The notes under the pieces: generated by a model
Database searches by the model: none
The model's input: the letters and a program-made list of their open reading frames with translations, nothing else
Told to the model about the DNA's origin: nothing
Program-made: the position numbers and the translations under genes
In this document: positions 1 to 8,618 of the stretch, in pieces
Layout: each line of letters starts with the position of its first letter
How positions within the stretch are numbered: position 1 is the stretch's first letter
Source of the DNA: CATQHQ01 sp965243805
GTDB taxonomy: Bacteria > Gemmatimonadota > Gemmatimonadetes > Longimicrobiales > Gaopeijiaceae
Assembly (NCBI GenBank): GCA_965243805.1
Contig: OZ251577.1
Span: 2,170,001 to 2,234,000 of the forward strand
Direction: 5' to 3'
Length of the DNA stretch: 64,000 bases

Positions 1-726
1 AGTGTGGATCTCCAGCTGCCAGGTGCCAGCGAAGAGCACGCGGGGGTTGGACGGGTCCATGGCGATGTCCGAACAGCCCGTGTCCTCGTCCACGAAGAGC
101 ACCTGCTCCCACGTCTCGCCGCCATCGGTGGTGCGGAAAACGCCGCGCTCCGGCTGCGGCCCGTAGGCGTGTCCCATCGCGCACACGTAGGCCACATCCG
201 GGTCGGCGGGGTGCACCACCAGGCGCGGGATCCGCCCCGTCTGTTCCAGCCCCATGAGCCTCCACGTCCGACCCGCGTCCACGGACTTGTAGACGCCCTG
301 GCCTATGGAGACATGGCTGCGGATCTTGCCCTCGCCGGTGCCCGCCCAGACCACGTTGGGGTCCGACGGGGCCACCGCCAGCGCGCCGATCGACTGGACT
401 GGCTGGTCGTCGAAGATCGCGTCCCAGTGCACGCCCCCGTCGGTGGTCTTGTAGATGCCGCCCGACGCCGCGCCCACGTAATAGGTGTGTGGGTCGCCGG
501 AGATCCCCGCCGCCGCGCTGAAGCGGTTCCCCTCCGGGCCGATGTGGCGCCACTGGAGGGCCTCGTACTGGCTGGGCGTGGGAGCGTCCTGCGCCTGGGC
601 GGTGGGGGGCGTCGTCGCGGTTGCTGCCAGCGCAAGGATAGCGGCTGCCAGGGCGGCGACGAGGCGGCGGCGGGTGTTGGCGAGGCGGGAGGAGAGCGTG
701 GCGGGCCCGGAAGGAATGGGGTGCAT
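1..726 (-). CDS. BNR/VPS10-type beta-propeller exported protein, N-terminal part (runs off the window)
   Basis: The frame is open from an ATG at 726 to the first base of the window, so about 242 N-terminal residues are visible and the rest lies outside. A basic start (SRLANTRRRL) followed by an Ala/Leu-rich core ending near AQAQ is a clear signal peptide. After it comes WRHIGPEG and repeated BNR-type motifs such as YKTTDGG.HW, YKSVDAGRTW and FRTTDGGETW separated by PSDPNVVWAGTG-like segments. These are sortilin/VPS10-like or photosystem-II-stability-type propeller blades, often labelled glycosyl hydrolase in this family. The family is usually about 1,000 residues long and exported; the substrate is unknown. 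Confidence 0.85.
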   Translation of the reverse strand, partial: MHPIPSGPATLSSRLANTRRRLVAALAAAILALAATATTPPTAQAQDAPTPSQYEALQWRHIGPEGNRFSAAAGISGDPHTYYVGAASGGIYKTTDGGVHWDAIFDDQPVQSIGALAVAPSDPNVVWAGTGEGKIRSHVSIGQGVYKSVDAGRTWRLMGLEQTGRIPRLVVHPADPDVAYVCAMGHAYGPQPERGVFRTTDGGETWEQVLFVDEDTGCSDIAMDPSNPRVLFAGTWQLEIHT

Positions 727-870
727 GAGCGGTCTCGAAGCTGCGGTAACGGAGGGTGGTTGATGGGGTCCTGCTCGCTATTCGATACGGGCCGAACCGC
801 CCGGAGTCAAGCCGGAGCGGCCGTCGCTTGCGGGTTCTACGCTCGGTCCGGGTGGAGGGAAGGCAGATTC

Positions 871-990
871 ATGGCATGTTTCTCGATCTATGGTAGATTC
901 ACTGGATTGTACCATAATCCGAAAAACATGCCATATATTGGATAACGTACCATATATTGTATTTCATGGCAGATTCCCGCGATCATGGCA
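871..990. promoter_or_regulatory. Phased array of seven TGCCAT/ATGGCA-type motifs, period about 19 bp
   Basis: This AT-rich, gene-free stretch (727-1158 holds no credible gene) carries hexamers ATGGCA, ATGGTA, TACCAT, TGCCAT, TACCAT, ATGGCA and ATGGCA starting at 871, 890, 910, 929, 948, 966 and 985. The spacings are 18-20 bp, and most motifs are followed by GATT. A second array with the same core and period lies at 41069-41206. The array ends about 170 bp before the AlbA_2 gene at 1159, so it looks like an operator array or an iteron-like protein-binding array. Confidence 0.7.
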
Positions 991-1158
991 GATTGCGGGA
1001 TCTGCGGCACCCAAGCGAAGATCCGTCCAGCAGGGCCGTGAACACCACCAGGGCCGCTCGGTTCGGGCAACCCGTTGACGCGACTACCGGGGGAACGTAG
1101 ACTATGCTTCTTGCGGTAGGGACAGCCGGGCCCATTGCTCGCCAGAGGAGCTGTAGCC

Positions 1159-2349
1159 ATGCATTACGACAAGAACGAACTCCGAGCACTTCTGCGCGGT
1201 GGCGAGTCTCACCTCGTGGAGTTCAAGCGTAGCCTGGGAGACCGGCGAGCTGTCCGTCGCAACATTTGCGCGTTTGCCAACGACGCGTCGGGCACTGGGA
1301 AGGCGGGCGTCCTGTTTATTGGGATTGACGACGACGGAAGCTGCGCCGGCACACGGATTGACGACGCCTTGCTCAAGACGCTGGCCATGATGCGATCGGA
1401 CGGCAGCATCCAACCTCTTCCGACCATGCAGGTCGACGGAATCACAATCGACAATTGCCACGTAGCGGTGGTTCAGGTGGAGCCGTCGAAGAGCCCACCG
1501 GTGCGGTTCGATGGTCGGGTGTGGGTGAAAGTGGGACCGACGGTGCAACAGGCTACGCTGGAGGACGAACAGCGACTGGTAGAACGGCGAGGAGCGTCGA
1601 ACGTTTCCTTCGATCGCCAACCGTTTGCCGACGCGACCGTTGATCACTTGGACTTGCAGTACATTGAAGAGATCTACCTGCCGTCGGCGATCGCCGCAGA
1701 CGTGTTGAAGGAGAACCGTCGGCCGCTCTCCAGCCAGATGGAGTCGCTGGGCCTACTCATAGATGGAAGGCCGACACGGGGTGCCTTGCTTGCCATGGCA
1801 CATAACCCTCAGATCTGGATTCCCGGGGCCTACATCCAATGCCTGCGCTTCAACGGCACTGAACTAGCCGATCCAGTTAGGAAGCGCTACGAGATTACGG
1901 GCAAGCTGGCGTACGTGCTGAAACGTGCCGACGACTTGATCGATGCGACGACGTCGATGAGTGTCGACATCGTGTCGGCAGGCCGAGAGGTGCGACGGTA
2001 CGATTACCCGCCGGCGGCCCTTATGCAGCTTGTCCGCAACGCGGTCATGCACCGGAGCTACGAGACCAACGCCCCCGTCCGCATTTACTGGTTTGAAGAC
2101 AGGGTCGACATTGAGAGTCCCGGCGGTCTCTACGGCAGGGTCACGCGGGACAACATCGAGAAGGGCGTCACGGACTACCGCAATCCGATGGTGTCCGAGA
2201 TCATGTACCACATAGGGTTTGCTCAGCGGTTCGGCGTGGGAATTCCCATCGCAAAAAGAGCGCTTCGGGACAACGGCAACCCTCCTTTGGAGCTTCGAGT
2301 GTCACACTCTCGCGTGACGGCGACTGTGCGACCGAGGCCGCTTCGATGA
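1159..2349 (+). CDS. AlbA_2 (Schlafen-like) putative DNA-binding/ATPase-fold protein
   Basis: 396 residues from the ATG at 1159, chosen because AGAGGAG lies 8 nt upstream; an upstream in-frame start at 1135 has no such site. The N-terminal part (about residues 8-120: LLRGGESHLVEFKRSL, FANDASG, GVLFIGIDDDG) is an AlbA_2/Schlafen domain. The C-terminal part (about 285-390: LVRNAVMHRSY, VDIESPGGL, FGVGIPIAKRAL) matches the HATPase_c_4/RecG-like fold. Family members are often found in defence islands or as regulators, but the molecular role is not settled. The stop codon overlaps the next start (ATGA), so it is translationally coupled to the ParA-like gene. A 19-bp-phased motif array lies upstream. 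Confidence 0.85.
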   Translation: MHYDKNELRALLRGGESHLVEFKRSLGDRRAVRRNICAFANDASGTGKAGVLFIGIDDDGSCAGTRIDDALLKTLAMMRSDGSIQPLPTMQVDGITIDNCHVAVVQVEPSKSPPVRFDGRVWVKVGPTVQQATLEDEQRLVERRGASNVSFDRQPFADATVDHLDLQYIEEIYLPSAIAADVLKENRRPLSSQMESLGLLIDGRPTRGALLAMAHNPQIWIPGAYIQCLRFNGTELADPVRKRYEITGKLAYVLKRADDLIDATTSMSVDIVSAGREVRRYDYPPAALMQLVRNAVMHRSYETNAPVRIYWFEDRVDIESPGGLYGRVTRDNIEKGVTDYRNPMVSEIMYHIGFAQRFGVGIPIAKRALRDNGNPPLELRVSHSRVTATVRPRPLR

Positions 2350-3350
2350 AGACTATAGCGTTCTTCGGCAACAAGGCCGGAATCGGAACATCGCTTGTGG
2401 TTCATCACTTGGGATGGATGTATGCCAAGCTGGGACACCACGTTTTGGTGGCCGACTTAGACCCACAGGCTGGCCTTACGGAACACTTCTTGGACGAGAA
2501 GAGGCTCGAACAACTGTGGGGCGACGGCGACGGGGGCACGGTACGCGACGCCTTTCTTGACGTATGGTTGCCACAGGCGCGGGCCTACCCCGCTCTTGCG
2601 TGCTTCGAGGACATAGCCGATGGACTGGCCCTTCTGCCGGGCGACCTGGCCTTGGCGGGAGTGGAGCATGAACTGGCCGCTCGCTGGCAAGATTGCGGCG
2701 AAGGTTGCCCGGAGGCACTTCGGGCGACGGCGGCTTTGTATTTCGCAGTGCATCGCGTCGCGCAGCGGGCGAACGCTAGTATGGTCATTATCGACGCTGG
2801 GTCTAACTTGGGAGCAGTGGCCCGTGCTGCAATGCTGGCCGCCGACGACATTGTGGTGACGGTGGCGGCCGGCCCGGCTTCGCTTAGCGGACTGGCCAAC
2901 TTCGGCCTAGCGCTGCAGCGGTGGCGCCGGGAGTGGCGGGAACGGCTTTCCTGTGCAACCGATTCCGTGGAGTCCACCGACCTGCCCGCCGGAACCTTGA
3001 AAGTGGCGGGTTACGTCGTATGGCAGCGCTCTCTTCGCCTCGATCGTCCAATCATGCACCGCCTCCCTTGGTTGCAGCGCATTCCCAGCGTATACCGTCA
3101 ACACGTCCTCGACGACGATTCCGACCTTGACGTAGGGGTGGACGACGACCCCTATTGCATCGGCAACCTGACCTACTACCTTGGGCTGATGCCCCTCGCT
3201 CACGACGCCAGAAAGCCTGTGTTCGACCTCAAGCCCGCGGACGGCTTGGTCGGCAACCACGCTCCCGTCGTCTTCGACCGCTACCGCGAATATCGCGATG
3301 TGGCCGAACGGCTCGCGGAACGATGCGGGATGCCCGTGGGGGTCGACTAG
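2346..3350 (+). CDS. ParA/MinD-like ATPase with altered Walker A
   Basis: 334 residues. The N-terminus (KTIAFFGNKAGIGTS..., then HVLVADLDPQAGLTEHFL) is that of a ParA/Soj-type deviant-Walker P-loop protein, and VIIDAGSNLGAVARAAMLAADDIVV fits the Walker B/switch region. The usual KGGxGKT is replaced by KAGIGTS: the signature lysine is present, but the phosphate-binding lysine before T/S is threonine (codon aca). The protein may therefore bind nucleotide differently or not hydrolyse it. It starts in the stop codon of the AlbA_2 gene and the two form an evident operon. No parB or centromere-like gene is adjacent, so a role outside chromosome segregation is likely. Confidence 0.8.
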   Translation: MKTIAFFGNKAGIGTSLVVHHLGWMYAKLGHHVLVADLDPQAGLTEHFLDEKRLEQLWGDGDGGTVRDAFLDVWLPQARAYPALACFEDIADGLALLPGDLALAGVEHELAARWQDCGEGCPEALRATAALYFAVHRVAQRANASMVIIDAGSNLGAVARAAMLAADDIVVTVAAGPASLSGLANFGLALQRWRREWRERLSCATDSVESTDLPAGTLKVAGYVVWQRSLRLDRPIMHRLPWLQRIPSVYRQHVLDDDSDLDVGVDDDPYCIGNLTYYLGLMPLAHDARKPVFDLKPADGLVGNHAPVVFDRYREYRDVAERLAERCGMPVGVD

Positions 3351-3363
3351 GAACGTCCGACCC

Positions 3364-5244
3364 ATGCGACCACCCATCCGCTCCACCCGTCAAGCGGCAC
3401 TCGCCCTGGCCCTCCTCGCCATTGCGCCGCTCCTTCACGCGCCCGTGGCATCTGCCCATGCCCAGACGACCCCCGTCGTCGAAGATGGCCAGGCGCAGAT
3501 CGTCCCTGCCTTTGCCGACTCGTCGTCGTGGGTTCGCCACGAGCTCTGGATCGAGACCGAGTTCGACTCCGATGGCGACGGCAGGCCGGACCGGGTTCAC
3601 GCCGACGTGACGCGACCCGTCCAGACGGACACGGAGGGACTCAAGGTGGCGACGGTGTACGAGAGCAGTCCGTACTACTCCGGGACGGCGGGGATCGACT
3701 TCGGCCACTTCTGGGACCTGCGCCAGGAGGTGGGCGGTGCGCCCCCGGAGCGCGATCCGTACCCGCCCACGATCCGTCACCGGGCCAGCCAGCCCGTCAT
3801 CTCCAACTCGCACGTGCGGACATGGGTACCCCGGGGCTTCGCCGTGGTTCACTCCCAATCGCCGGGGACGGGGCAGTCGCAGGGGTGCCCCACGATCGGC
3901 GGGGCCAACGAGTCGCTGGCGCCCAAGGCGGTGATCGACTGGCTGAACGGGCGCGCGCGGGGCTTCGCCACGCTGGACGGCGAGGAGGAGGTGACCGCGT
4001 ACTGGAGCACGGGGAAGGTCGGCATGACGGGCACGTCCTACAACGGGACGCTGCCGCTGGCCGCGGCGACGACGGGCGTGGAGGGGCTGGAGGCAATCAT
4101 CCCCGTGGCGCCCAACACGTCGTACTACCACTACTACCGCTCCAACGGGCTGGTGCGGTCGCCGGGGGGCTACCCGGGCGAAGATGTGGACGTGCTCTTC
4201 GACTTCGTCTTCAGCGGCTTCCCCGACTCGCGGGAGTATTGCATCGCCCAGGTGCGGGACGGCGAAATGAGGGCCGGCCAAGATCGGGTCACGGGCGACT
4301 ACAACGACTTCTGGGCCGGGCGGGACTACCTGAACCACGTCGGCGGCGTGAAGGCGGCCACGCTGATGGCCCACGCCTTCAACGACTGGAACGTCATGCC
4401 CGAGCACAGCTGGCGGATCGTGGAGGCGCTGGAAGCGAGGGGCGTGCCGGTGCAGGTGTACTACCACCAGGGCGGGCACGGCGGGCCGCCGCCGCTGGAG
4501 CTGATGAACCGCTGGTTCACCCGTTACCTGCTGGGCGTGGAGAACGGCGTGGAGAACGACCCCCGCGCCTGGATCGTCCGGGAGGGCGACGACCGGGAGC
4601 AGCCCACGGCCTATGCGGCCTACCCCAACCCCGAATCCGAAGGCGTGCCGCTGCACCCAGGCGGCGACGGCGCCTGGACGGGCACACTCTCGCTGGGACC
4701 CGCCGCCGAAGCCGGGCACGGGGCCGTCGTGGACAACTTCTCCTTCGCCGGGGGAGAGCTGGCCGCTGCTGAGTGGTCCAGCCACCGTCTGCTGTACGCG
4801 ACGCCCGAACTGCGCGAGGACGTGCACCTCTCCGGCGTGGCCAAGGTGCGGGTTCGCGTTGCCGCCGATGCACCCGCCGCCAACCTGTCGGTATGGCTGG
4901 TGTCGCTCCCGTGGACCGACAGCGAATCGATCAACGACGACGTGATCACCAAGGGCTGGGCGGACCCCACCAACGCCGGGGCAGCCGAGATCGCCGCGCC
5001 TCGAACGGGTGCGCCGCTGGCTCCGGGCGAGTTCGTGGAGCTGGAGTTCGCCCTTCAGCCAGACGACCAGATCGTGCCTGCGGGCGCACGCATCGGCCTG
5101 ATGATCTTCTCCAGCGACAAGAACTTCACGCTACACCCCGATCCGGGCACCACCCTGCAGGTCGACCTGCAGGGTACGACGATCGTGCTACCGGTGGTGG
5201 GCGGACGAGCGGCCCTGGCGAGGGCGCTGGCCCCAGTGAGCTGA
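3364..5244 (+). CDS. Xaa-Pro dipeptidyl-peptidase / CocE-NonD family hydrolase (S15), exported
   Basis: 626 residues from ATG 3364; an arginine-containing start followed by ALALALLAIAPLLHAPVASAHA is a signal peptide, so the enzyme is secreted or periplasmic. The alpha/beta-hydrolase catalytic triad is visible: Ser about 225 in GTSYNG, Asp about 341 in FNDWNV and His about 372 in HQGGHGG, the order and spacing of peptidase family S15. The C-terminal third is the jelly-roll domain typical of X-Pro peptidases and cocaine esterase. The expected reaction is release of Xaa-Pro dipeptides from peptide N-termini, and the GTSYNGTLP motif favours PepX over CocE. It begins 13 nt after the ParA-like gene but is probably functionally separate. 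Confidence 0.88.
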   Translation: MRPPIRSTRQAALALALLAIAPLLHAPVASAHAQTTPVVEDGQAQIVPAFADSSSWVRHELWIETEFDSDGDGRPDRVHADVTRPVQTDTEGLKVATVYESSPYYSGTAGIDFGHFWDLRQEVGGAPPERDPYPPTIRHRASQPVISNSHVRTWVPRGFAVVHSQSPGTGQSQGCPTIGGANESLAPKAVIDWLNGRARGFATLDGEEEVTAYWSTGKVGMTGTSYNGTLPLAAATTGVEGLEAIIPVAPNTSYYHYYRSNGLVRSPGGYPGEDVDVLFDFVFSGFPDSREYCIAQVRDGEMRAGQDRVTGDYNDFWAGRDYLNHVGGVKAATLMAHAFNDWNVMPEHSWRIVEALEARGVPVQVYYHQGGHGGPPPLELMNRWFTRYLLGVENGVENDPRAWIVREGDDREQPTAYAAYPNPESEGVPLHPGGDGAWTGTLSLGPAAEAGHGAVVDNFSFAGGELAAAEWSSHRLLYATPELREDVHLSGVAKVRVRVAADAPAANLSVWLVSLPWTDSESINDDVITKGWADPTNAGAAEIAAPRTGAPLAPGEFVELEFALQPDDQIVPAGARIGLMIFSSDKNFTLHPDPGTTLQVDLQGTTIVLPVVGGRAALARALAPVS

Positions 5245-5270
5245 CGCACCCGGAGAGCCGTCCGGCTCCT

Positions 5271-6071
5271 TCACGCGATCTGCGTGCCCCGCCCCGCCAG
5301 CGCCCCCAGCACCGGGTTTTCGACGCGCCCGTCGGCGATCACCACCCGAGCGCCTGGACGCTCACCGAGACGCTTCAGCGCCAGCAACTTGCGCTTCATC
5401 CGGCCCGTCGCCTCCGCTTCGCGCTCCGCCACCTGAGCCCACGTCATGCGAGGCACCACCGACCCTGGTGCGCTCGGGTCGGCCAAGTACCCCGCCGCCT
5501 CCACGAGCTGGATCACCAAGTTGGGCTTCAGCGCCCCGTCCAGGAGGGCCACGATCTCGTCGGTCTCCGAGTGGATCGCCGAGCCGTGCTCGTCGACGAT
5601 CGGCACCGTCACCACAGGCGTGTATCCGTTGTCGAGCAGGAGGCCCAGCAACTTGCGGTTGGCCACCACCGGCTGCCCCGTCAGGTCCCGGCGGACCAGC
5701 GTCTTGCCGTCCTGCCGCACTCGGACGCCCTCGCTGCGCCGGCCCCGCACCACGGCGCCGTCCAGTCCAGTCAGCCCGACGGCGTTCACGCCCTTTCCCT
5801 GGAGCGCCTCCACCAAGCGCTTGTTGCGCAACCCCGCGCAGGTCATGAGGAGGAGATCGATGGCGTCGTCGTCGGACAGGACGCTCTCGTCGCCCGTGAC
5901 GGAGGTGACCACCTGCTTCTCCACGCCGAGGCGGCGCGCCAGCGAGTCCCGAAGCGGATGGACGCCGTGGACCACGACGTAGGAAGCGTCCTTCATGGAC
6001 CCCAAGTCGGCGGCGACGGCTTCCAGGTTGACGGACTCGCCGCTCCCGACCTCGACGAGCAGCTTTACCAC
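5271..6071 (-). CDS. Divergent LysZ/ArgB-like amino-acid kinase, probably altered or inactive
   Basis: 266 residues from a GTG at 6071 (upstream extension would overlap the gene ending at 6091). LNLEAVAADL-like, LLLMTCAGLRNKRLVEALQ, VGLTGLDG and TGRMKRKLLAL...RVVIADGRVENPVL segments match [LysW]-aminoadipate/glutamate kinase. However, the N-terminal catalytic lysine of VVKVGG is glutamate (LVEVGSG), the HGG substrate loop reads HGV, and the N[AT]DGD motif reads SETDE. No lysW, lysX or lysY gene is nearby. It may be a pseudokinase or a paralogue with a different substrate; the fold assignment is firm, activity is doubtful. Confidence 0.7.
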   Translation of the reverse strand: MVKLLVEVGSGESVNLEAVAADLGSMKDASYVVVHGVHPLRDSLARRLGVEKQVVTSVTGDESVLSDDDAIDLLLMTCAGLRNKRLVEALQGKGVNAVGLTGLDGAVVRGRRSEGVRVRQDGKTLVRRDLTGQPVVANRKLLGLLLDNGYTPVVTVPIVDEHGSAIHSETDEIVALLDGALKPNLVIQLVEAAGYLADPSAPGSVVPRMTWAQVAEREAEATGRMKRKLLALKRLGERPGARVVIADGRVENPVLGALAGRGTQIA

Positions 6072-6090
6072 CGGGACCCCACCTGGCCGG

Positions 6091-6456
6091 TCAGTTCGTC
6101 TTGGATCCCGTGAACGGACCGCCCATGCCACCCATCGCCCACGTCCCTGTGAAGGCACCGTCGGTGACCACGAACTCCAGCATCAGGGGTCCCTGGGGAC
6201 CCGACCCCTCGATCGTGACTGCTTGGCCCACGACCACGACGGAGGTGATCGGGACGGCTCCCATCTCGCTCTGAAGCGTTCCCGTGTAGGCTCCCTCCGT
6301 GCCCTCGATCGCCATCGTCCCGGACATGGTCATCCCTTCCACGCTTGCCGAGTAGGAGTAGGTTCCCACCGGATCGAAGGGAGGCGGGCCGGAGGGTCCG
6401 CTGGCGCAGGCCGCGGCCAACACGGGGAAGAGGGCGAACAGCGCGCGTCTGCTCAT
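6091..6456 (-). CDS. Small secreted lipoprotein, unknown function
   Basis: 121 residues from the ATG at 6456. The start MSRRALFALFPVLAAACASG has a lipobox (AAAC) at about residue 17, so the mature protein should be lipidated. The remainder (VGTYSYSASVEGM..GTMAIEGTEGAYTGTLQSEMG...TGTWAMGG) is a Thr/Gly-rich beta-strand repeat pattern resembling a small lipocalin-like or calycin-type barrel, but no family is recognised with certainty. It lies 19 nt upstream of the LysZ-like gene on the same strand. Confidence 0.65.
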   Translation of the reverse strand: MSRRALFALFPVLAAACASGPSGPPPFDPVGTYSYSASVEGMTMSGTMAIEGTEGAYTGTLQSEMGAVPITSVVVVGQAVTIEGSGPQGPLMLEFVVTDGAFTGTWAMGGMGGPFTGSKTN

Positions 6457-6586
6457 GACGGATCGTGTCACCTGTCGTGCTCCTTTGGTAGTTGGAGGTG
6501 GAAGCAACAATCTTGGGCCACTACGTGCGATGGAGCAACCCGTCACCCCGTCGGCTGGTCGCCTACCGGCCCCGTCAGGCTGACCT

Positions 6587-7372
6587 CTACCGGCGCCCGT
6601 ACCGAGTTTCGACCATCAGCACACCGGACCCGCCGGTCGTGCCGTAGCGGATTGCGGCTTCGGGGCCGCTGACGAACCGGACCGCAAAGACCGTCTCGGC
6701 GCTCATGTCGTAGACCCACTCGCCGGCGTCGGAGCCCAGCATTACGCCGTCCAGCACCACCCGCGAGCATCCGCCGCCCCTGGCACGGGACGACCTCATG
6801 CATCCGCTCCCGCCGGTTCCCCGCACGAACCGGGCTCCAGAGAGGAAGCGGCTGGCCAGAAGGTCGCCCAGGCTGAAGTAGCGCTCCCGTAGCTTGTCCA
6901 TCTCGATGGGACCGATCACGCTCATGCGGGTCCCCGAGGCGCGCCACTCCAAGTCCTCCCGACTTCGGACCCTCACCTCGATCCCCTCCAGCTCGATGGC
7001 GCTCTGGGTCATGAGAACCGCCAGCGACTCGTCGCCGTCCACGATGAACGATCCCTGGAAGGTCTCGTAGCCGATCCGGAGCATCGTGAGCGGATGCACG
7101 CCGGGGGGCACGCCTTCGATCCGAAACTGCCCGAGTTCGTCGGTGAAGGTGCTTCGGTCGATGCCGGGAAGGACGACGATCACCGCCGCCAGAGGGTCTG
7201 TCGTCGCCTCGTCCAACACCGTTCCTTCGAGGACGTGGAGCACGACGTCACTGGCCGCCGCTTCCTGGGCCGCCGCTTCTTGGGCCGCCGCCGAGTCGGC
7301 GTTCGGGGGCAGGCTACTCGCCAGGATCACTGCGCTGGCCAGGGCCAACGCCCCGGTAGAAGTCTTGTTCAT
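6587..7372 (-). CDS. Exported protein with carboxypeptidase-regulatory-like domain and plug-like C-terminus
   Basis: 261 residues from ATG 7372. A signal peptide (ALALASAVILASS...) and an Ala/Gln-rich spacer precede LEGTVLDEATTDPLAAVIVVLPG...FTDELGQFRIEGVPPGVHPL, the CarboxypepD_reg/peptidase-associated fold used as an N-terminal extension of TonB-dependent receptors. The C-terminal half (DLLASRFLSGARFVRGTGG...VVLDGVMLG...YDMSAETVFAVRFVSGPEAAIRYGTTGGSGVLMVETRYG) resembles a TonB-receptor plug, but no beta-barrel follows. This is a common stand-alone architecture in Bacteroidota/Gemmatimonadota-like genomes; its function is unknown. Confidence 0.75.
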   Translation of the reverse strand: MNKTSTGALALASAVILASSLPPNADSAAAQEAAAQEAAASDVVLHVLEGTVLDEATTDPLAAVIVVLPGIDRSTFTDELGQFRIEGVPPGVHPLTMLRIGYETFQGSFIVDGDESLAVLMTQSAIELEGIEVRVRSREDLEWRASGTRMSVIGPIEMDKLRERYFSLGDLLASRFLSGARFVRGTGGSGCMRSSRARGGGCSRVVLDGVMLGSDAGEWVYDMSAETVFAVRFVSGPEAAIRYGTTGGSGVLMVETRYGRR

Positions 7373-7446
7373 GGAGACTCGTACCCCCGTTCCCGTGGAA
7401 AGGTTCCCGTGGCGAGGCTCCCGTCGTTCCCGTGGCGAGGTGCCCG

Positions 7447-8526
7447 TCAGTCGCCGAACGATACGCCCATGGCTCGGGCGGCCTGCACCATGTCCCACTC
7501 CGTAGGCACCGTCTTGGGCTGGCGAACCGCCTCTGCCAGGGGCACGGCGCGCATGTGGGGCGGGTCGAAGGCCACCAGATGCCCGAACCGTCTGCGCTCC
7601 GCGAAATCGACCGCCGCCGCTCCGAAGCGCAGCGCGAGAATGCGGTCGTAGGCGATCGGTCTGCCGCCCCGCTGGAGGTGTCCGAGCACCAGGTTGCGGG
7701 TCTCCCGCCCTGTCAGCGCCTCCAGTCCTCGGGCCACGCGCTGGCCGGCTCCGCCGAGCCTCCGCTTGCCGCCGGCTTGGCTCTCGTCCAGGTACGACGC
7801 CTCGCCGCCTCGGGGCACCGCCCCCTCCGCCACGACGACAATGGCGAACTCCCGCCCCCTCTCCCACCGCGACTCGACCTTGGCGGCCACCTTCTCCAGC
7901 TCGTAGGGAATCTCGGGGAGCAGGATCGCGTCGGCGGTGGCGGCGAAGCCGGCGAAGAGGGCGATCCATCCGGCGTGGCGGCCCATCAGCTCCACCACCA
8001 TGATCCGGCGGTGGGCCTCGGCGGTGGAGTGGAGCTTGTCGATGGCGTCGGTGGCGGTCTGGACGGCGGTGTGGAAGCCGAATGTGACGGCGGTCGCGTC
8101 CAAGTCGTTGTCGATCGTCTTGGGCACGCCGATCACCTTGAGGCCCTTGGCGGCCAGCTCGCCGGCGATGCGCAAGGACCCGTCGCCCCCCACGGCGATC
8201 AGACAGTCGATCCCCAGCCCTTCCATGCGCTCCACAACGTCGTCGGAGCGGTCCACCATCTTGACCTCGCCGTCGGGTCCCTCCACGGGGAACTGGAAGG
8301 GGTTGCCCCGGTTGGTGGAGCCGAGGATCGTCCCGCCCCGGTGAGCGATCCCCCTGACCGAAGCCGCGTCCAGTGGAACGACCCCGTCCTCCATGAAGAG
8401 GCCGTCGTACCCCTGCCGGATGCCCACCATCTCCCAGCCTCGCCGCTCCGCCGCCAGCACCGCCGCGCGCACCACGGCGTTCAGCCCCGGCGCATCGCCC
8501 CCGCCCGTGTTGATCGCTATCCGCAT
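7447..8526 (-). CDS. pfkA: 6-phosphofructokinase (group III, Gly104/Lys124 type)
   Basis: 359 residues, full length for the short bacterial PFK family. TGGGDAPGLN at the N-terminus, GGDGS (113-117), PKTIDND (135-141), MGRHAGWIAL and GHLQRGGRPIAYDR are all present. The enzyme phosphorylates fructose 6-phosphate in glycolysis. Gly at the position of E. coli 104 (G116 here) indicates ATP use, while Lys at position 124 (K136) is the residue found in pyrophosphate enzymes. This combination is typical of the mixed group III enzymes of actinobacteria and others, which are mostly ATP-dependent. It is divergently transcribed from the DUF59 gene; a 20-bp tandem repeat lies between them. Confidence 0.93.
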   Translation of the reverse strand: MRIAINTGGGDAPGLNAVVRAAVLAAERRGWEMVGIRQGYDGLFMEDGVVPLDAASVRGIAHRGGTILGSTNRGNPFQFPVEGPDGEVKMVDRSDDVVERMEGLGIDCLIAVGGDGSLRIAGELAAKGLKVIGVPKTIDNDLDATAVTFGFHTAVQTATDAIDKLHSTAEAHRRIMVVELMGRHAGWIALFAGFAATADAILLPEIPYELEKVAAKVESRWERGREFAIVVVAEGAVPRGGEASYLDESQAGGKRRLGGAGQRVARGLEALTGRETRNLVLGHLQRGGRPIAYDRILALRFGAAAVDFAERRRFGHLVAFDPPHMRAVPLAEAVRQPKTVPTEWDMVQAARAMGVSFGD

Positions 8527-8549
8527 GGTGTGGTCTCGCTATATTCGGG

Positions 8550-8589
8550 GAAGCGTCCATCCGCCCTAGGAAGCGTCCATCCGCCCTAG
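8550..8589. repeat. Perfect 20-bp tandem duplication in the pfkA/DUF59 divergent region
   Basis: The 20-bp unit beginning GAAGCGTCCATCC occurs twice head to tail (8550-8569 and 8570-8589). It occupies the short divergent spacer and may affect either promoter. Confidence 0.9.
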
Positions 8590-8618
8590 ACTGGGCTTCC
8601 ATGAGGAGTCTCGCCACC

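Noticed and set aside
888..1206. Small open frames across the TGCCAT array (both strands) giving repeated M/CHE peptides
   Set aside because: The peptides arise from the repeated TGCCAT motif itself; there is no ribosome site and the same false frames appear in the second array.
3229..4827. Long open frame (about 530 codons) on the minus strand opposite the X-Pro peptidase
   Set aside because: It is a GC-driven shadow: the plus-strand protein has a signal peptide and complete catalytic triad, while the opposite frame is low-complexity Arg/Val/His-rich. Similar shadows opposite gyrA (16227-17927, 18455-20161) and elsewhere were dropped for the same reason.
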